This document shows, one piece after another, positions 7,346 to 16,661 of a DNA stretch of 17,636 nucleotides. This stretch comes from Candidatus Nitrosopumilus sp. GTDB taxonomy: Archaea > Thermoproteota > Nitrososphaeria > Nitrososphaerales > Nitrosopumilaceae. The DNA lies in assembly GCA_011055585.1 (NCBI GenBank), contig DRGT01000032.1, forward strand, positions 1 to 17,636, read 5' to 3'. A program made the position numbers and the translations under genes. Each line of letters opens with the position of its first letter. Within the stretch, counting starts at the first letter, position 1. Under the pieces are notes generated by a model, which had not been told where the DNA came from, made no database searches, and worked only from the letters and a program-made list of their open reading frames with translations.

Positions 7346-7357
7346 TATGACAAAAAT

Positions 7358-8287
7358 CTAAAAGCCGTCTTTATTTAGAATTAATCCCAATAGTGCTGCC
7401 CTAGTGAATTTTCCATATTCAGCTTGCTCAAAGTATTTTGCTTGTTTTGTTTTATCAACATCTGTTGAAATTTCATCTACTCTTGGTAAAGGATGTAAAA
7501 TGATTGCATCGTCTTTCATTTTTTTTAACATATCTAAACCAATTACATAACTGCCCTTTACTTTGAGATATTCTTCTTCATCTGGGAATCTTTCTTTTTG
7601 TATTCTTGTGACATAAACTACATCAAGATCATCGATGTGTTCTTCAATGTTTGTTGTTTCTGTAAAGGATAATTCATTTTTGATTTCATAAACTGAATCT
7701 GGCCTAATTTTCAATGCTTCTGGGGATATCAAATAAACCTCAACGTCATAGTTTCTTAATGCGTACAAGAGAGAGTAAACGGTTCTACCGTATTTTAAGT
7801 CGCCAACAATTCCAATTTTTAGTCCATCAATCTTTTTCTTTTCTTTTTTAATTGTAAACAAGTCTTGAATTGCTTGTGTTGGATGCTCTTCTGTTCCACT
7901 TCCTGCATTGATGACTGGTTTTGAAGAAACCTCTGCAGCGAATCTACTAGAACCATCAAGAGTGTGTCTTAGAACTAGAATGTCAGAGTAAAGTGACATT
8001 ATTCTTACTGTATCAGCTAAACTTTCTCCTTTCTGTATTGCTGAAGATTTAACGTCTGCAATTCCCAATGATGTACCACCCAATAACGCCATTGCAGCTT
8101 GAAAACTTAGTCGAGTTCTTGTGCTTGGTTCAAAAAACAAATAGCCTAAAGTTTGTCCTCTAGAAATTTCTCTTCTTTGGTTAGGATCTAATTGAATAAT
8201 TTTTTCTGTTGCATTAAAAATAGTCTCAAGTTTTTCTTTATCTAAATCACGGACGGAGATGATGTCCTTTCCGTAAAACTCGTTCAT
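7358..8287 (-). CDS. pyrB: Aspartate carbamoyltransferase, catalytic chain
   Basis: The enzyme condenses carbamoyl phosphate with L-aspartate in the committed step of pyrimidine synthesis. From ATG 8287 the chain has 309 residues, the normal length. Active-site residues are present: STRTR (55-59), K86 in QKGES, R107 in LVLRH, H135 in GTEEHPTQ, R168 in LKYGRTV, R228 in VTRIQKE, and the 265-269 loop HPLPR. A TTG at 8296 would add three residues (the track start), but MNEFYGKDIISV matches the family start. The gene is divergent from pyrI, and a PEFG-type surface-protein gene follows 12 nt downstream. Confidence 0.96.
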   Translation of the reverse strand: MNEFYGKDIISVRDLDKEKLETIFNATEKIIQLDPNQRREISRGQTLGYLFFEPSTRTRLSFQAAMALLGGTSLGIADVKSSAIQKGESLADTVRIMSLYSDILVLRHTLDGSSRFAAEVSSKPVINAGSGTEEHPTQAIQDLFTIKKEKKKIDGLKIGIVGDLKYGRTVYSLLYALRNYDVEVYLISPEALKIRPDSVYEIKNELSFTETTNIEEHIDDLDVVYVTRIQKERFPDEEEYLKVKGSYVIGLDMLKKMKDDAIILHPLPRVDEISTDVDKTKQAKYFEQAEYGKFTRAALLGLILNKDGF

Positions 8288-8328
8288 ATCTTTCAATGAT
8301 ATATAGTGGCGATATACATACTATTCTC
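8288..8328. promoter_or_regulatory. 41-bp bidirectional promoter between pyrB and pyrI
   Basis: Two TATA-like elements interleave. GATATATAG (8298-8306) is centred about 26 nt before the pyrI ATG at 8329. On the minus strand, TATGTATAT (about 8311-8319) is about 26 nt before the pyrB ATG at 8287. Both therefore predict leaderless transcripts, and the two preinitiation complexes would overlap physically. No long palindrome is evident. Confidence 0.5.
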
Positions 8329-8790
8329 ATGCAAGATTCAGACTTGCTAGTACGACGTATTAGAGAAGGAACTGTGATTGATCATATTGATGAGGGCAAA
8401 GGCCTTCAAGTTTTAGATGCACTTGGAATTAGTGGAAAAGATGGTGGTCTCATAACAATTGCACTAAATGTTCCTAGTGGAAAATACAAGAAAAAAGACA
8501 TTATCAAAGTTGAAAACAAATTTCTTCAAGATGATGATACGAGTAAACTTGCAGTAATTGCCCCAAAAGCTACTGTGAATATTATCAAAGATTACAAACT
8601 AGTTGAAAAAAGACGTGTTGCTTTACCAAATGAGATTGATAGAATTTTCCGATGCTCAAATCCAGATTGTGTAACAAATAGTCCTGAGCACATTGAATCA
8701 GTAATGGATGTTATTAACAAAGAAGGCCTAGTGCTAAAATGTCGATATTGTGGTAGAATTTTAGACGTAAAACATCTAAAATATAATTAA
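8329..8790 (+). CDS. pyrI: Aspartate carbamoyltransferase, regulatory chain
   Basis: This chain binds the allosteric nucleotides (CTP/ATP) and clamps catalytic trimers through a zinc domain. From ATG 8329 it is 153 residues, the same length as the E. coli chain. The N terminus carries REGTVIDHI, and the allosteric domain includes NVPSGKYKKKDIIKVEN and APKATVNIIKDY. The zinc ligands are C109, C114, C138 and C141 (CSNPDC and CRYC). An upstream in-frame ATG at 8296 would add eleven residues not typical of the family and would overlap pyrB's promoter, so I reject it. An eight-T tract follows 31 nt after the stop. Confidence 0.96.
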   Translation: MQDSDLLVRRIREGTVIDHIDEGKGLQVLDALGISGKDGGLITIALNVPSGKYKKKDIIKVENKFLQDDDTSKLAVIAPKATVNIIKDYKLVEKRRVALPNEIDRIFRCSNPDCVTNSPEHIESVMDVINKEGLVLKCRYCGRILDVKHLKYN

Positions 8791-8821
8791 ACCTAGACAG
8801 TTTGTAGAAGTTTTACTATCA

Positions 8822-8829
8822 TTTTTTTT
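8822..8829 (+). terminator. T-tract terminator candidate for pyrI
   Basis: Eight consecutive T residues, with further T-runs just after, lie shortly downstream of the pyrI stop in the 43-bp convergent gap. Archaeal RNA polymerase terminates at such tracts without a hairpin. No matching T-tract is seen on the opposite strand for the ATP synthase operon, which may read into pyrI. Confidence 0.5.
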
Positions 8830-8833
8830 AGAA

Positions 8834-10945
8834 TTACTTTTTTAATTTGATCTTAATTTTTGGTTTATCAGGTTTTTTCTTTTCTGGTTGAATCATACTT
8901 TGTTCAGGTTCATATTGTTCCTGAGTAAACCTTCTCGCACTTCCGAAAGGATTGAATTTTATTCCATTACCTTCATAAAATTTGGAAAAGAATTCAACGT
9001 AAACTAATCTTGCACTCTGAATACCAGGTACAAAGACTCCAATTATAATATTGAACATATGTCCTATGAACAAGATCAATATGCCAAGAATGGCAAATGG
9101 AATTGAAATGTTTAGTGCTTTTAAGAAAATGAAATCTGTAGTATGTGCAAGGATGACTGATGCTAGCAAAATTCCAACCAGTCTAGTATAGGAAAGTATG
9201 TGGCTTACAATAGATGCCAATTCCATTATGGCTCTGCTACCTTCACCAACGAACATTAATCCAATTCCTCCAAAAAGTAATCCAAAGTACAAATATGCGA
9301 TAGGATTGACTTCGATAAGTCTTGGCCACATTGGATTGAGAGCTTCTCCATTAATTAGAGTCAGTCCAACTAGAACAACTCCCCAACCAAATGCTAGCCA
9401 ACCAATTTTTCCAATAATTACTTTTTTTTCGCGTTCTCTTATAGCGTTCAATATACCTAGAATTAGACCAAATGTTACCATTCCAATACCAGTGTATCCA
9501 GCTAGGAGCAGAAGTTTGCCTACATTTTCAACTGGATCAAAAAATGCTTGTGAAGGTCTGTTTAAGACCGCACCCGGTTCAGGAAAGCCAGTCACTCCAA
9601 CACTGGCTAGAACATCAAATGCGTAACCGTTAAGATGGAATCCAAAGTATAAGTCAAAGATTACTCCTAAAAATATACCAACTACACAACCAGGAATCAT
9701 TGCCTTGGATAATTTTACCATTTGTCTTTTTTTCAATATCATTAATCCAAAACTCCGCAGTTGTTTTGGCATTATAGTTAGATTGCGTTTTCCTTTTTCT
9801 ATACGTCTGATAACCCATAAACAAACAAGAAGTATTACCAGACAATAACCAACATCACCAATCATTAATCCATAAAATACCGGGAAAACAAAAGCGAAGA
9901 TAATAGTAGGATCAAATTCTTTGCTTTGTGGCAGAGAATAGAATCTTATGAAAGCCTCAAACAATCTGAATCCTTTAGGATTACTCATTAAGGTGGGTGG
10001 TTTCTCATCTGTTTCTAACTCATAGAGAGAAGTTCCTTTGGTAAATTTTTGTAAAGTTGCTTTTACTTGATTAATTTTGGGCTTTGGAATCCAGCCTTCT
10101 AACGCAAAAGCTTCATCAGTTACACCCAGATTGGCAATAACTTCAAGTTTTTTATTTTCAATCGCTAATTGTTCTTCGATTACAACCAAATTTGCATAGT
10201 GTTCCTCTGAAATTTTGGTTAGCTCTTCATTGATATGTTTAAGTTTTTGATTAAGATTTTCAAGATTATTTTTTTGTTTTGTTATTATGTCAGTTGGTTT
10301 TCCATCAAGGTTTGGAACTACCTCTATTTTGACATCATGTGTTTGAATAATATTGGCAAAAGCATCTGATGGAAAAGATGGAAATACAACGAGTACAAGA
10401 TGTGTAACTTTTTTTTCTGGTTTTGAATAAAGGAAGATGTCTTGCTTATATTCTTGCAGAACTTTATTAAATTCTTCAAACTTTTCTGATTTAATCTTAC
10501 CAAAATAGGATTTTGCGGATGATAATTGAAGAATTTTTAAATCTTCAGGAAAAAAGACGAATTCCCCTACTAGTTTGATATTGTTCGCTGTATCTTTGAT
10601 TTTTGTTAGTAGTGATTCTTTTTCTTTTTCAAAAGTTGAAACATTATCATCAATTTCAATTGAACTCGCCGTTTGCAAAAGTTCGTCCGTTGATGCAAAC
10701 CGTTTATGAATTGTTACGGGAATTGCTGGAAGAGTGGTTAATAATGCTTTTACTCGTAAAAGCTGATCCGAAACCTTTCTGGTTAGTTCACCATCACGTT
10801 CGTTTCGTAACAGTGTAGAAACATCTTTTGATAATGGTTCTAGTTGCAAAACTTCCAAGTCATGTAAGATGGAAATAGCAGATTGCCTGTTTTTTCTTAA
10901 ACCTAGAATAGCTATACGAGCCATCGGAACAGGCTTGAAGAGCAT
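8834..10945 (-). CDS. atpI: A-type ATP synthase subunit I (a subunit, stator/ion channel)
   Basis: This 703-aa subunit carries ions past the c ring and ties the stator stalks to the membrane. Residues 1 to about 330 form the cytoplasmic dumbbell domain with coiled-coil stretches. About 345-640 contains the membrane helices, including YGLMIGDVGYC and the essential arginine R588 in LSYTRLVGILLASV. The C-terminal tail is very Lys/Pro-rich (about 680-703). The ATG overlaps the H stop as TAATG, and GGAG (10953-10956) lies seven nt upstream. It is the last gene of the operon. Length and motifs are normal for the family. Confidence 0.95.
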   Translation of the reverse strand: MLFKPVPMARIAILGLRKNRQSAISILHDLEVLQLEPLSKDVSTLLRNERDGELTRKVSDQLLRVKALLTTLPAIPVTIHKRFASTDELLQTASSIEIDDNVSTFEKEKESLLTKIKDTANNIKLVGEFVFFPEDLKILQLSSAKSYFGKIKSEKFEEFNKVLQEYKQDIFLYSKPEKKVTHLVLVVFPSFPSDAFANIIQTHDVKIEVVPNLDGKPTDIITKQKNNLENLNQKLKHINEELTKISEEHYANLVVIEEQLAIENKKLEVIANLGVTDEAFALEGWIPKPKINQVKATLQKFTKGTSLYELETDEKPPTLMSNPKGFRLFEAFIRFYSLPQSKEFDPTIIFAFVFPVFYGLMIGDVGYCLVILLVCLWVIRRIEKGKRNLTIMPKQLRSFGLMILKKRQMVKLSKAMIPGCVVGIFLGVIFDLYFGFHLNGYAFDVLASVGVTGFPEPGAVLNRPSQAFFDPVENVGKLLLLAGYTGIGMVTFGLILGILNAIREREKKVIIGKIGWLAFGWGVVLVGLTLINGEALNPMWPRLIEVNPIAYLYFGLLFGGIGLMFVGEGSRAIMELASIVSHILSYTRLVGILLASVILAHTTDFIFLKALNISIPFAILGILILFIGHMFNIIIGVFVPGIQSARLVYVEFFSKFYEGNGIKFNPFGSARRFTQEQYEPEQSMIQPEKKKPDKPKIKIKLKK

Positions 10946-11274
10946 TATTCTACTCCTTTTAGCAAAATATCTATGATTTCTTCAGCATTTTGAGGCGTAA
11001 TTTGAGAAGAGGTGTTTTCAGCTTTGGTCTTTGCTTCTTCAATTATTTTCTCTGTTTCAGCAGTAGCCTTTTTTCTTGATTGTTGTATGCTTGACTCTAC
11101 AAGTTTTTCACCTTCAGTGTTAGCCGACGCTATAGCGTTTTTCAAATCTGCATCTAGTTGAGTAATTTTTTCAGCTATCTCCTTTCTATGATTTTCAATT
11201 TCTTTCTGGACATTTTCCTCAACTTCTTTGATCTTCTTGAGAGAGTTGATGTATTGTTCTTGTGTAGCCGACAT
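10945..11274 (-). CDS. atpH: A-type ATP synthase subunit H (peripheral stalk)
   Basis: From ATG 11274 this is a 109-aa, almost wholly helical, highly charged coiled-coil protein (KIKEVEENVQKEIE..., AEKITQLDADLKNAI). It ends NAEEIIDILLKGVE, which matches AhaH/AtpH partners of subunit E in the peripheral stalk. GTG at 11280 would add two residues. ATG is preferred since it starts two nt after the TGA of the small hydrophobic ORF upstream. Placement of H-I at the operon's end, rather than before K, differs from the order in many euryarchaea. Identification rests on composition, length and position rather than a catalytic motif. Confidence 0.85.
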   Translation of the reverse strand: MSATQEQYINSLKKIKEVEENVQKEIENHRKEIAEKITQLDADLKNAIASANTEGEKLVESSIQQSRKKATAETEKIIEEAKTKAENTSSQITPQNAEEIIDILLKGVE

Positions 11275-11276
11275 AA

Positions 11277-11345
11277 TCACACACCCAGGAATTCTTTGCT
11301 AATATACAAAATGGCAAAAATTGCGATGACAATATTAGCCCTCAT
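11277..11345 (-). CDS. Possible 22-aa hydrophobic micro-protein between atpD and atpH
   Basis: An ATG at 11345 opens a 22-codon frame, beginning MRANIVIAIFAILY and ending with a short KEFLGV tail. Its TGA lies two nt before the atpH ATG. The peptide could be a single short membrane helix. The ORF occupies most of the only sizeable gap (about 120 bp) in an otherwise overlapping operon, and the coupled stop/start is what a translated ORF would show. No Shine-Dalgarno sequence is seen, and coding status is unproven. The remaining 49 nt up to the atpD stop hold an AT-rich stretch with A-tracts that might instead be an internal promoter. Confidence 0.35.
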   Translation of the reverse strand: MRANIVIAIFAILYISKEFLGV

Positions 11346-11394
11346 AATTATTTTTTTTATCAAGTAGAATCTTTTTTGTTGAGGATTTTTAAAA

Positions 11395-12060
11395 TTACTT
11401 TGCAACTATTACTGCCTCCTTTTTAGCTTTCTCTTCTCTCTCACTAATCTTTCGTTTCACAGTCTTTAACATGGTAAATGTTTCGCGTTCGATTTCTCCC
11501 AACCTAAATAGGATAAATTTAACGGCTGCTTCTAATCTTGGAATGAAGACATTTTCGATTGCATTGGCCTTACGTTTTGTTTTCTCTATCTCATTGAGAA
11601 GTTTTCGTAAAGTTGTTTCTTTCTCTGCAACATCTAACACTATCTTATGAACTTCTTGAAACGCTTTCATAGCTTCGCTGATTGAAACTGGAATTTCTAA
11701 CAAATATTCTGTAAGAGCTTGTTCTCTAGTTCCACCTTCCAATCTTGGAATTTTAACTCCCATCACATTTTTTGGTGTTATGAGCAGTTTCTTTAGTTGT
11801 GGAATTTTCATTGCCTCGTTTTCTAGCCTCATCTCACCATCAAGCATTTCCGCCATTCTGATACTTTGGTAACCTTTGATAAGTTCCGAGTTTAGTTCAC
11901 CTCTCAATTTAGCTGATGACTTGCTTATACTGAAAAATTCTAAAATCAATGCTTGGCGTTTGAGTTTTAAAAGTTTCAATCCTTTTTGTGCAATCTTTAT
12001 TCGCTTTTTTGCACGCAAGTATTCAAGGCGTGTAGGACGAATATCAGAACCTATTGTCAA
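11395..12060 (-). CDS. atpD: A-type ATP synthase subunit D (central rotor stalk)
   Basis: This 221-aa rotor-shaft subunit couples c-ring rotation to the A3B3 head. The N terminus, IRPTRLEYLRAKKRIKIAQKG, then LLKLKRQAL, is the conserved start of the antiparallel coiled coil. The C-terminal half returns as a second long helix (ENVFIPRLEAAVKFILFRLGEIERE) with a charged end. It starts at TTG 12060. An AGGTGAT match to the 16S anti-Shine-Dalgarno lies five nt upstream (12066-12072), beginning inside the atpB stop codon and fixing this start. Internal ATG codons are too far inside the conserved helix. Confidence 0.95.
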   Translation of the reverse strand: MTIGSDIRPTRLEYLRAKKRIKIAQKGLKLLKLKRQALILEFFSISKSSAKLRGELNSELIKGYQSIRMAEMLDGEMRLENEAMKIPQLKKLLITPKNVMGVKIPRLEGGTREQALTEYLLEIPVSISEAMKAFQEVHKIVLDVAEKETTLRKLLNEIEKTKRKANAIENVFIPRLEAAVKFILFRLGEIERETFTMLKTVKRKISEREEKAKKEAVIVAK

Positions 12061-12070
12061 CTCACATCAC

Positions 12071-13474
12071 CTACTCTGATTTTGTTGTATCACCAGTACT
12101 AGTCTTCTTTGCATATTTTGCAATAAATTCAGGTTTAATACGAGTCAGTTCTGTTTCTGAAAGACCAGCTAATAGATCCCAACCAATTGAAAGTGTTTGT
12201 TCAATAGAACGATTTTCATCTAAACCTTGGTTAACAAACTTTTGTTCAAAGTTGTTTGCCACATTAAGGAATTTTTTATCTAAATCACTTAGGGCTCCTT
12301 CACCCACTATAGCAGCTAGCGCTCTTGCATCTTTACCTTGTGCATATGCAGAATAAAGTTGATCTGCAAGTTGTCTATGATCTTCTCTTGTCCTTCCAGA
12401 ACCAATTCCTGAATTCATTAAACGTGATAAACTTGTTAGAACATCAACTGGAGGTTGAATGTTTGCTCTATGTAATTCTCTGCTCATTACTATCTGACCT
12501 TCAGTAATGTAACCTGTAAGATCAGGAATTGGGTGTGTAATATCATCAGCAGGCATAGTAAGAATTGGTAATTGTGTCACCGAACCTTGTCTACCCTTAA
12601 TTTTTCCTGCACGTTCATAAATTGAAGCCAAGTCGGTGTAGAGATAACCAGGATAACCTCTCCTTCCAGGAACCTCTTCTCGTGCTGCAGATATTTCTCT
12701 TAATGCTTCACAATAATTTGTCATATCTGTCAAGATGACTAGAACGTGCATTCCACGTTCATATGCAAGAAATTCTGCGGTAGTTAACGCAAGTCTAGGG
12801 GTTAGGATACGTTCCATAGAAGGATCAGAAGATAGGTTAAGAAACAAAGCAGTTCTTTCCAATGATCCACTTTCTTCAAATTGTTTAATGAAAAAGTTAG
12901 ATTCTTCACTGGTGATTCCAATTGCTGCAAAAACAACAGAGAAGCTTTCTTCAGTTCCAAGAACTTTTGCTTGTCTTGCTATTTGGGATGCAAGTAAGTT
13001 ATGTGGAAGGCCAGATGCAGAAAATATTGGTAGTTTTTGACCTCTTACCAACGTATTCATTCCATCAATATTTGATATTCCTGTTTGAATGAATTCTGAT
13101 GGTTCTTCTCTAGAATAGGGATTAATACCTGCACCTACTAGATCAAACTTTTCTTTTGATACAATCTTTGGACCATTGTCTTTTGGGTTTCCAAGTCCAT
13201 CAAATACTCTTCCAAGCATTTCATCAGAAACTGCTAACTGGGCAGTTTCTCCAAGAAATGTTGTGGAAGTGCCAGTAGTATTAAGACCAAGTGTTGGTCC
13301 AAATACTTGGACCACAGCCAATCCCTGACTTGTATCTAAAACTTGGCCCTGTCGTCTTTCCCCATTGGGTAATTTTATTTCTACCATTTCACCGTAGGCA
13401 GCGTTGTCTACTCCTTTGACAAATATTAAAGGTCCAGCAATTTTGTCAAGTGATTTGAATGAAACATTAGGCAT
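12071..13474 (-). CDS. atpB: A-type ATP synthase subunit B (non-catalytic head subunit)
   Basis: This 467-aa regulatory subunit alternates with A in the hexameric head. As expected for B, the P-loop is degenerate: the equivalent stretch is [20 protein letters not shown] (about 149-168) rather than GxxxxGKT. Other family blocks are seen: [65 protein letters not shown], and the C-terminal [17 protein letters not shown]. The ATG overlaps the atpA stop as TAATG, and a full GGAGGT (13484-13489) lies nine nt upstream, the strongest ribosome binding site in the window. Confidence 0.97.
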   Translation of the reverse strand: MPNVSFKSLDKIAGPLIFVKGVDNAAYGEMVEIKLPNGERRQGQVLDTSQGLAVVQVFGPTLGLNTTGTSTTFLGETAQLAVSDEMLGRVFDGLGNPKDNGPKIVSKEKFDLVGAGINPYSREEPSEFIQTGISNIDGMNTLVRGQKLPIFSASGLPHNLLASQIARQAKVLGTEESFSVVFAAIGITSEESNFFIKQFEESGSLERTALFLNLSSDPSMERILTPRLALTTAEFLAYERGMHVLVILTDMTNYCEALREISAAREEVPGRRGYPGYLYTDLASIYERAGKIKGRQGSVTQLPILTMPADDITHPIPDLTGYITEGQIVMSRELHRANIQPPVDVLTSLSRLMNSGIGSGRTREDHRQLADQLYSAYAQGKDARALAAIVGEGALSDLDKKFLNVANNFEQKFVNQGLDENRSIEQTLSIGWDLLAGLSETELTRIKPEFIAKYAKKTSTGDTTKSE

Positions 13475-15237
13475 TAATCAGAAACCTCCTTTGAAAGATT
13501 ATCAAATTCTTGATTCATCTTGGATTTAATCTCATTAACTAACTGTTCTAGTTCTTCTTCTTTTGTCCATTTCATTTTGGGTATCATTCCTCTCGATTCA
13601 AGTGAAGATACCTTTGCAGCAGAAGCTCCTTTCTTTATTGCATCAGCTTCCATCCTACCAAATTTTAAAATATATTGTAACATCTGATATTGTTTCTGGA
13701 TCGATGTGTAAGTATCAACTTCATCATATGCACTTTGTTGTAGGTAATCTTCTCGAATTGAACGAGCAGTGTCTAAAATACCTTTTTCTGGTTCAGGAAG
13801 TGCATCGTATCCAACTAACTGAACAATTTCTTGTAATTCTGATTCTCTCTGTAAAATTTCTAATGCTTCTTTTCTAAGATCAATCCAGTCCTTAGAAACA
13901 TTAGAATTGTACCAATCTGATAAATCGTTAACATACAAAGAATAGCTAGTCAACCAGTTGATAGATGGGAAGTGTCTTCGGTTTGCTAAGCTCGCATCAA
14001 GTGCCCAAAAAACACGTGTTACTCTTAGTGTGTTTTGTGATACTGGTTCTGAAAAATCCCCACCAGGTGGAGAAACTGCACCAATTAAAGATAGAGAGCC
14101 TTGACGCTGTTCAGGAGAAATAACAATACTTTTTCCACTTCTTTCGTAAAATTCTGCAAGTCTTCTACCAAGATATGCAGGATATCCTTCTTCACCGGGC
14201 ATTTCTTCCAGTCTTCCTGAAATTTCTCTTAGTGCTTCAGCCCATCTAGAAGTACTATCTGCCATAAGTGCAACTCCATATCCCATATCACGATAATATT
14301 CGCCTATAGTAATTCCAGTGTAGATACTTGCTTCTCTTGCTGCTACTGGCATGTTACTAGTATTAGCAACTAGAATAGTTCGTTCCATAAGAGGTCGTTT
14401 TGATTTTGGATCTATCAATTTGGGAAATTCAGTTAGAACTTCACACATTTCATTTCCTCGTTCTCCACAACCAATATACACAATTATTTCACTGTCAGCC
14501 CATTTTGCAAGCTGTTGTTGAATTACTGTTTTTCCACTTCCAAAAGGACCAGGAATTGCAGCAGTTCCACCTTTGGCAACTGGGAAAAATGTATCAATAA
14601 CTCGTTGGCCTGTAATCAATGGTTCTTCAGGAGGAAGTTTTTTCAGAACTGGTCTGGGTGTTCGAACTGTCCACCAACTAGATAACCCAATATCGATTGT
14701 CTTACTGTTTTTTACAGCTGCGACATTATCATTAACAGTATATTCTCCTTCAGAAATTTCTACGAGTTCGCCAGAAACATTATGGGGAATCATAATTTTG
14801 TGTTTGATCAGTGGAGTTTCCAGAACCTCACCAATGATTTCACCAGGTGCAACTTGATCACCTTTCTTCTTAACTGGAACAAAATCCCATTTTTTCTTTT
14901 GATCTAGAGCGGGAATAATTTTTCCTCTGCTGATAAAGTCTCCACTTTGTTCTCTTAATACATCCAGAGGTCTTTGAATACCATCATAAATTGACTTTAG
15001 CAATCCAGGTCCAAGCTGCACAGAAAGTGGTTTTTTTGTATTTAGTATTTTTTCTCCAGGTCTTAGGCCGGTAGTATCCTCATAAACTTGAATTTGGGCG
15101 CTGTCTCCTTCTAGACGAATGATTTCACCTACAAGACCCATTTCACCAATACGAACAACATCAAACATCTGTGCGCCGCCAAGACCTTTACCTACCACAA
15201 CAGGCCCAGAAATTCTTGAAACTATAGCATCAACCAT
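13474..15237 (-). CDS. atpA: A-type ATP synthase subunit A (catalytic)
   Basis: This 587-aa catalytic subunit hydrolyses or makes ATP. Residues 1-75 form the beta barrel. About 117-185 is the non-homologous insert typical of A subunits. The archaeal P-loop GPFGSGKTV is at 230-238 (K236, T237). Next come [12 protein letters not shown] with the catalytic Glu, then [33 protein letters not shown] and [17 protein letters not shown]. The C-terminal domain ends in a charged helix. There is no intein at the P-loop. It starts six nt after the atpF stop, and AGGTTGAT (15243-15250) precedes it. Confidence 0.97.
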   Translation of the reverse strand: MVDAIVSRISGPVVVGKGLGGAQMFDVVRIGEMGLVGEIIRLEGDSAQIQVYEDTTGLRPGEKILNTKKPLSVQLGPGLLKSIYDGIQRPLDVLREQSGDFISRGKIIPALDQKKKWDFVPVKKKGDQVAPGEIIGEVLETPLIKHKIMIPHNVSGELVEISEGEYTVNDNVAAVKNSKTIDIGLSSWWTVRTPRPVLKKLPPEEPLITGQRVIDTFFPVAKGGTAAIPGPFGSGKTVIQQQLAKWADSEIIVYIGCGERGNEMCEVLTEFPKLIDPKSKRPLMERTILVANTSNMPVAAREASIYTGITIGEYYRDMGYGVALMADSTSRWAEALREISGRLEEMPGEEGYPAYLGRRLAEFYERSGKSIVISPEQRQGSLSLIGAVSPPGGDFSEPVSQNTLRVTRVFWALDASLANRRHFPSINWLTSYSLYVNDLSDWYNSNVSKDWIDLRKEALEILQRESELQEIVQLVGYDALPEPEKGILDTARSIREDYLQQSAYDEVDTYTSIQKQYQMLQYILKFGRMEADAIKKGASAAKVSSLESRGMIPKMKWTKEEELEQLVNEIKSKMNQEFDNLSKEVSD

Positions 15238-15243
15238 ATATCA

Positions 15244-15600
15244 TCAACCTATCTCTATATTTACTCCAAGTACGCGTTTTGCCAATGCAGCTATTGATTC
15301 TTTGTCTTCTTCTGTAGTTTCTTTTAGAGATGGCAAAAATAACACCAATGGCTCAATTGATCCCTCAATTTCAGACAGAAATTTAGAGGGAATTTTAGTT
15401 CGTACTGAATCACTTGCAATAATTAAACCAAATTCGCCAGAGGAATATAGTTCTTGAATTTTTTTATTTGCTTCTTCATCATCAACAATAAAGGTGTCAT
15501 CTATTCCAATTAGACGGTAGCCAATTACAAGCTCACGATCACCTACAATGGCCAGTCTACCTGTTGCATCGGTTTTTTGTTTTGATATTTGTTCACTCAA
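15244..15600 (-). CDS. atpF: A-type ATP synthase subunit F
   Basis: This 118-aa stalk subunit sits beside D in the central shaft and modulates ATPase activity. The Rossmann-like core is visible: GRLAIVGDRELVIGYRLIGID, then EFGLIIASDSVRTKI and EPLVLFLPS, the usual F pattern with a variable C-terminal helix. The start is TTG at 15600, overlapping the atpC TGA as TTGA. GGAG (15612-15615) lies eleven nt upstream. The ten residues before GRLAIVG make it slightly longer at the N terminus than many homologues. Confidence 0.92.
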   Translation of the reverse strand: MSEQISKQKTDATGRLAIVGDRELVIGYRLIGIDDTFIVDDEEANKKIQELYSSGEFGLIIASDSVRTKIPSKFLSEIEGSIEPLVLFLPSLKETTEEDKESIAALAKRVLGVNIEIG

Positions 15601-16661
15601 GTTAGTAACATCTCCTTAATCTTATCTATTGAAAGGTTGTATCGTTTTCCATATGTAATTCTTTTAAGATTTTCGTGTTCATTTTCTGCATTAATGATAA
15701 AATAGAAAATGGTACCAATAGAAAGTGCAATATTTTTCAATTTCTTCACATGTATAGTGTTGATGAATTTTGTAATAGCTACTTCAAAATCAATTAAGCT
15801 TTTTGAAGTCTTGTACTGTTCTAGCGCCTCACTTAGTTTGAAGTACGATTCTATTCTTCCTATAATTCCTACAACATCCTTAACTTCATAAATGTCAAGT
15901 AATTCATTTGAAGAGATTCGTCCTCCCTCAACAAGATGTCTGGCCACCACTTCTTTTTCAACGTTGGATTCTTTTGCCTTTAGAAGGTTTAGAACATTTT
16001 TCTTATCTATCTCAGCACGAACTAGTTCTCTAATAGATCCTTCGTCGCCTTGAAAGAATTTTAATGATTCAAGTAACTTTTGATAATAGGATTCATGCAA
16101 GGCAGACATCATTGGTCCAAGGTCACCTGTCTTTTGGAATTCATCTAGATGCTTCATCAATACTACACCATAGTCGTACTTTGCAAGTTTATTCACAACA
16201 GCCTCAACACCGGATTCAGAAAGAATTATCTTAATCTCATCGTGTGAAATGTTACCAGCTGCAATTCCTGCGGGTATATTACGACTAGAAACCAACATAG
16301 ATTCGGTTTCTGTGATTGTTCTTCCCATCAATTTAGAGGAAAGAATTAGTTCAATGTTGTAAAGATCCCACTTTGCCAAATAAGCCCTAACAGCATTTTT
16401 TCCGGAAAATGGTGCTGCTTCTAAAATAATTTTGTTAATTTTAACTAGGTGACGGTTGAGTACTACTTCTAAAAGTGCTGGACCTTGATAAACTGACGCA
16501 GCTTTTTTAATCTCTTCGCCGTACCATGTAGATTCTAAAAGTTTTATGATCTCATTTACATCGTTTGTTTTTAGTAGATTCTCAATAAAGTCTGGTTTAA
16601 GAAAACTAATTGATATTGATTGTAACTTTCCAAAAGAAGATGAATATGGTGAAGGTCCCAT
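15597..16661 (-). CDS. atpC: A-type ATP synthase subunit C (AtpC, d-like)
   Basis: This 354-aa, all-helical protein is the socket linking the rotor stalk to the c ring. Features matching the family include Y-GEEI in the N-terminal helical domain, VVLNRHLVKINKIILEAAPFSGKNAVRAYLAKWDLYNIELILSSKLMG, and the later NLLKAKESN and LVEGGRISSNELLDIYEVKD segments. It starts at ATG 16661, sharing one base with the atpE stop (TAATG). Length and order are normal. Unlike A and B, no nucleotide motif is expected or seen. Confidence 0.93.
   Translation of the reverse strand: MGPSPYSSSFGKLQSISISFLKPDFIENLLKTNDVNEIIKLLESTWYGEEIKKAASVYQGPALLEVVLNRHLVKINKIILEAAPFSGKNAVRAYLAKWDLYNIELILSSKLMGRTITETESMLVSSRNIPAGIAAGNISHDEIKIILSESGVEAVVNKLAKYDYGVVLMKHLDEFQKTGDLGPMMSALHESYYQKLLESLKFFQGDEGSIRELVRAEIDKKNVLNLLKAKESNVEKEVVARHLVEGGRISSNELLDIYEVKDVVGIIGRIESYFKLSEALEQYKTSKSLIDFEVAITKFINTIHVKKLKNIALSIGTIFYFIINAENEHENLKRITYGKRYNLSIDKIKEMLLT

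Noticed and set aside
8296..8328. N-terminal extension of pyrI from ATG 8296
   Set aside because: The 153-residue form from 8329 matches the E. coli chain length and zinc Cys positions, and the extension would cover the promoter of pyrB.
11311..11367. Plus-strand 18-codon hydrophobic ORF (MAKIAMTILALIIIFF...) opposite the minus-strand micro-ORF
   Set aside because: It is antisense to the operon, has no coupled neighbour or promoter, and its hydrophobicity is expected from an AT-rich complement. The minus-strand frame has better context.
12054..13877. Several 60-104 codon plus-strand frames opposite atpB and atpA
   Set aside because: They are antisense shadows of strongly conserved genes, with no recognisable domains or start signals.
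13474..15237. Possible intein in the catalytic ATP synthase subunit, as known in some archaea
   Set aside because: The P-loop region is continuous and the protein is of normal length (587 residues).
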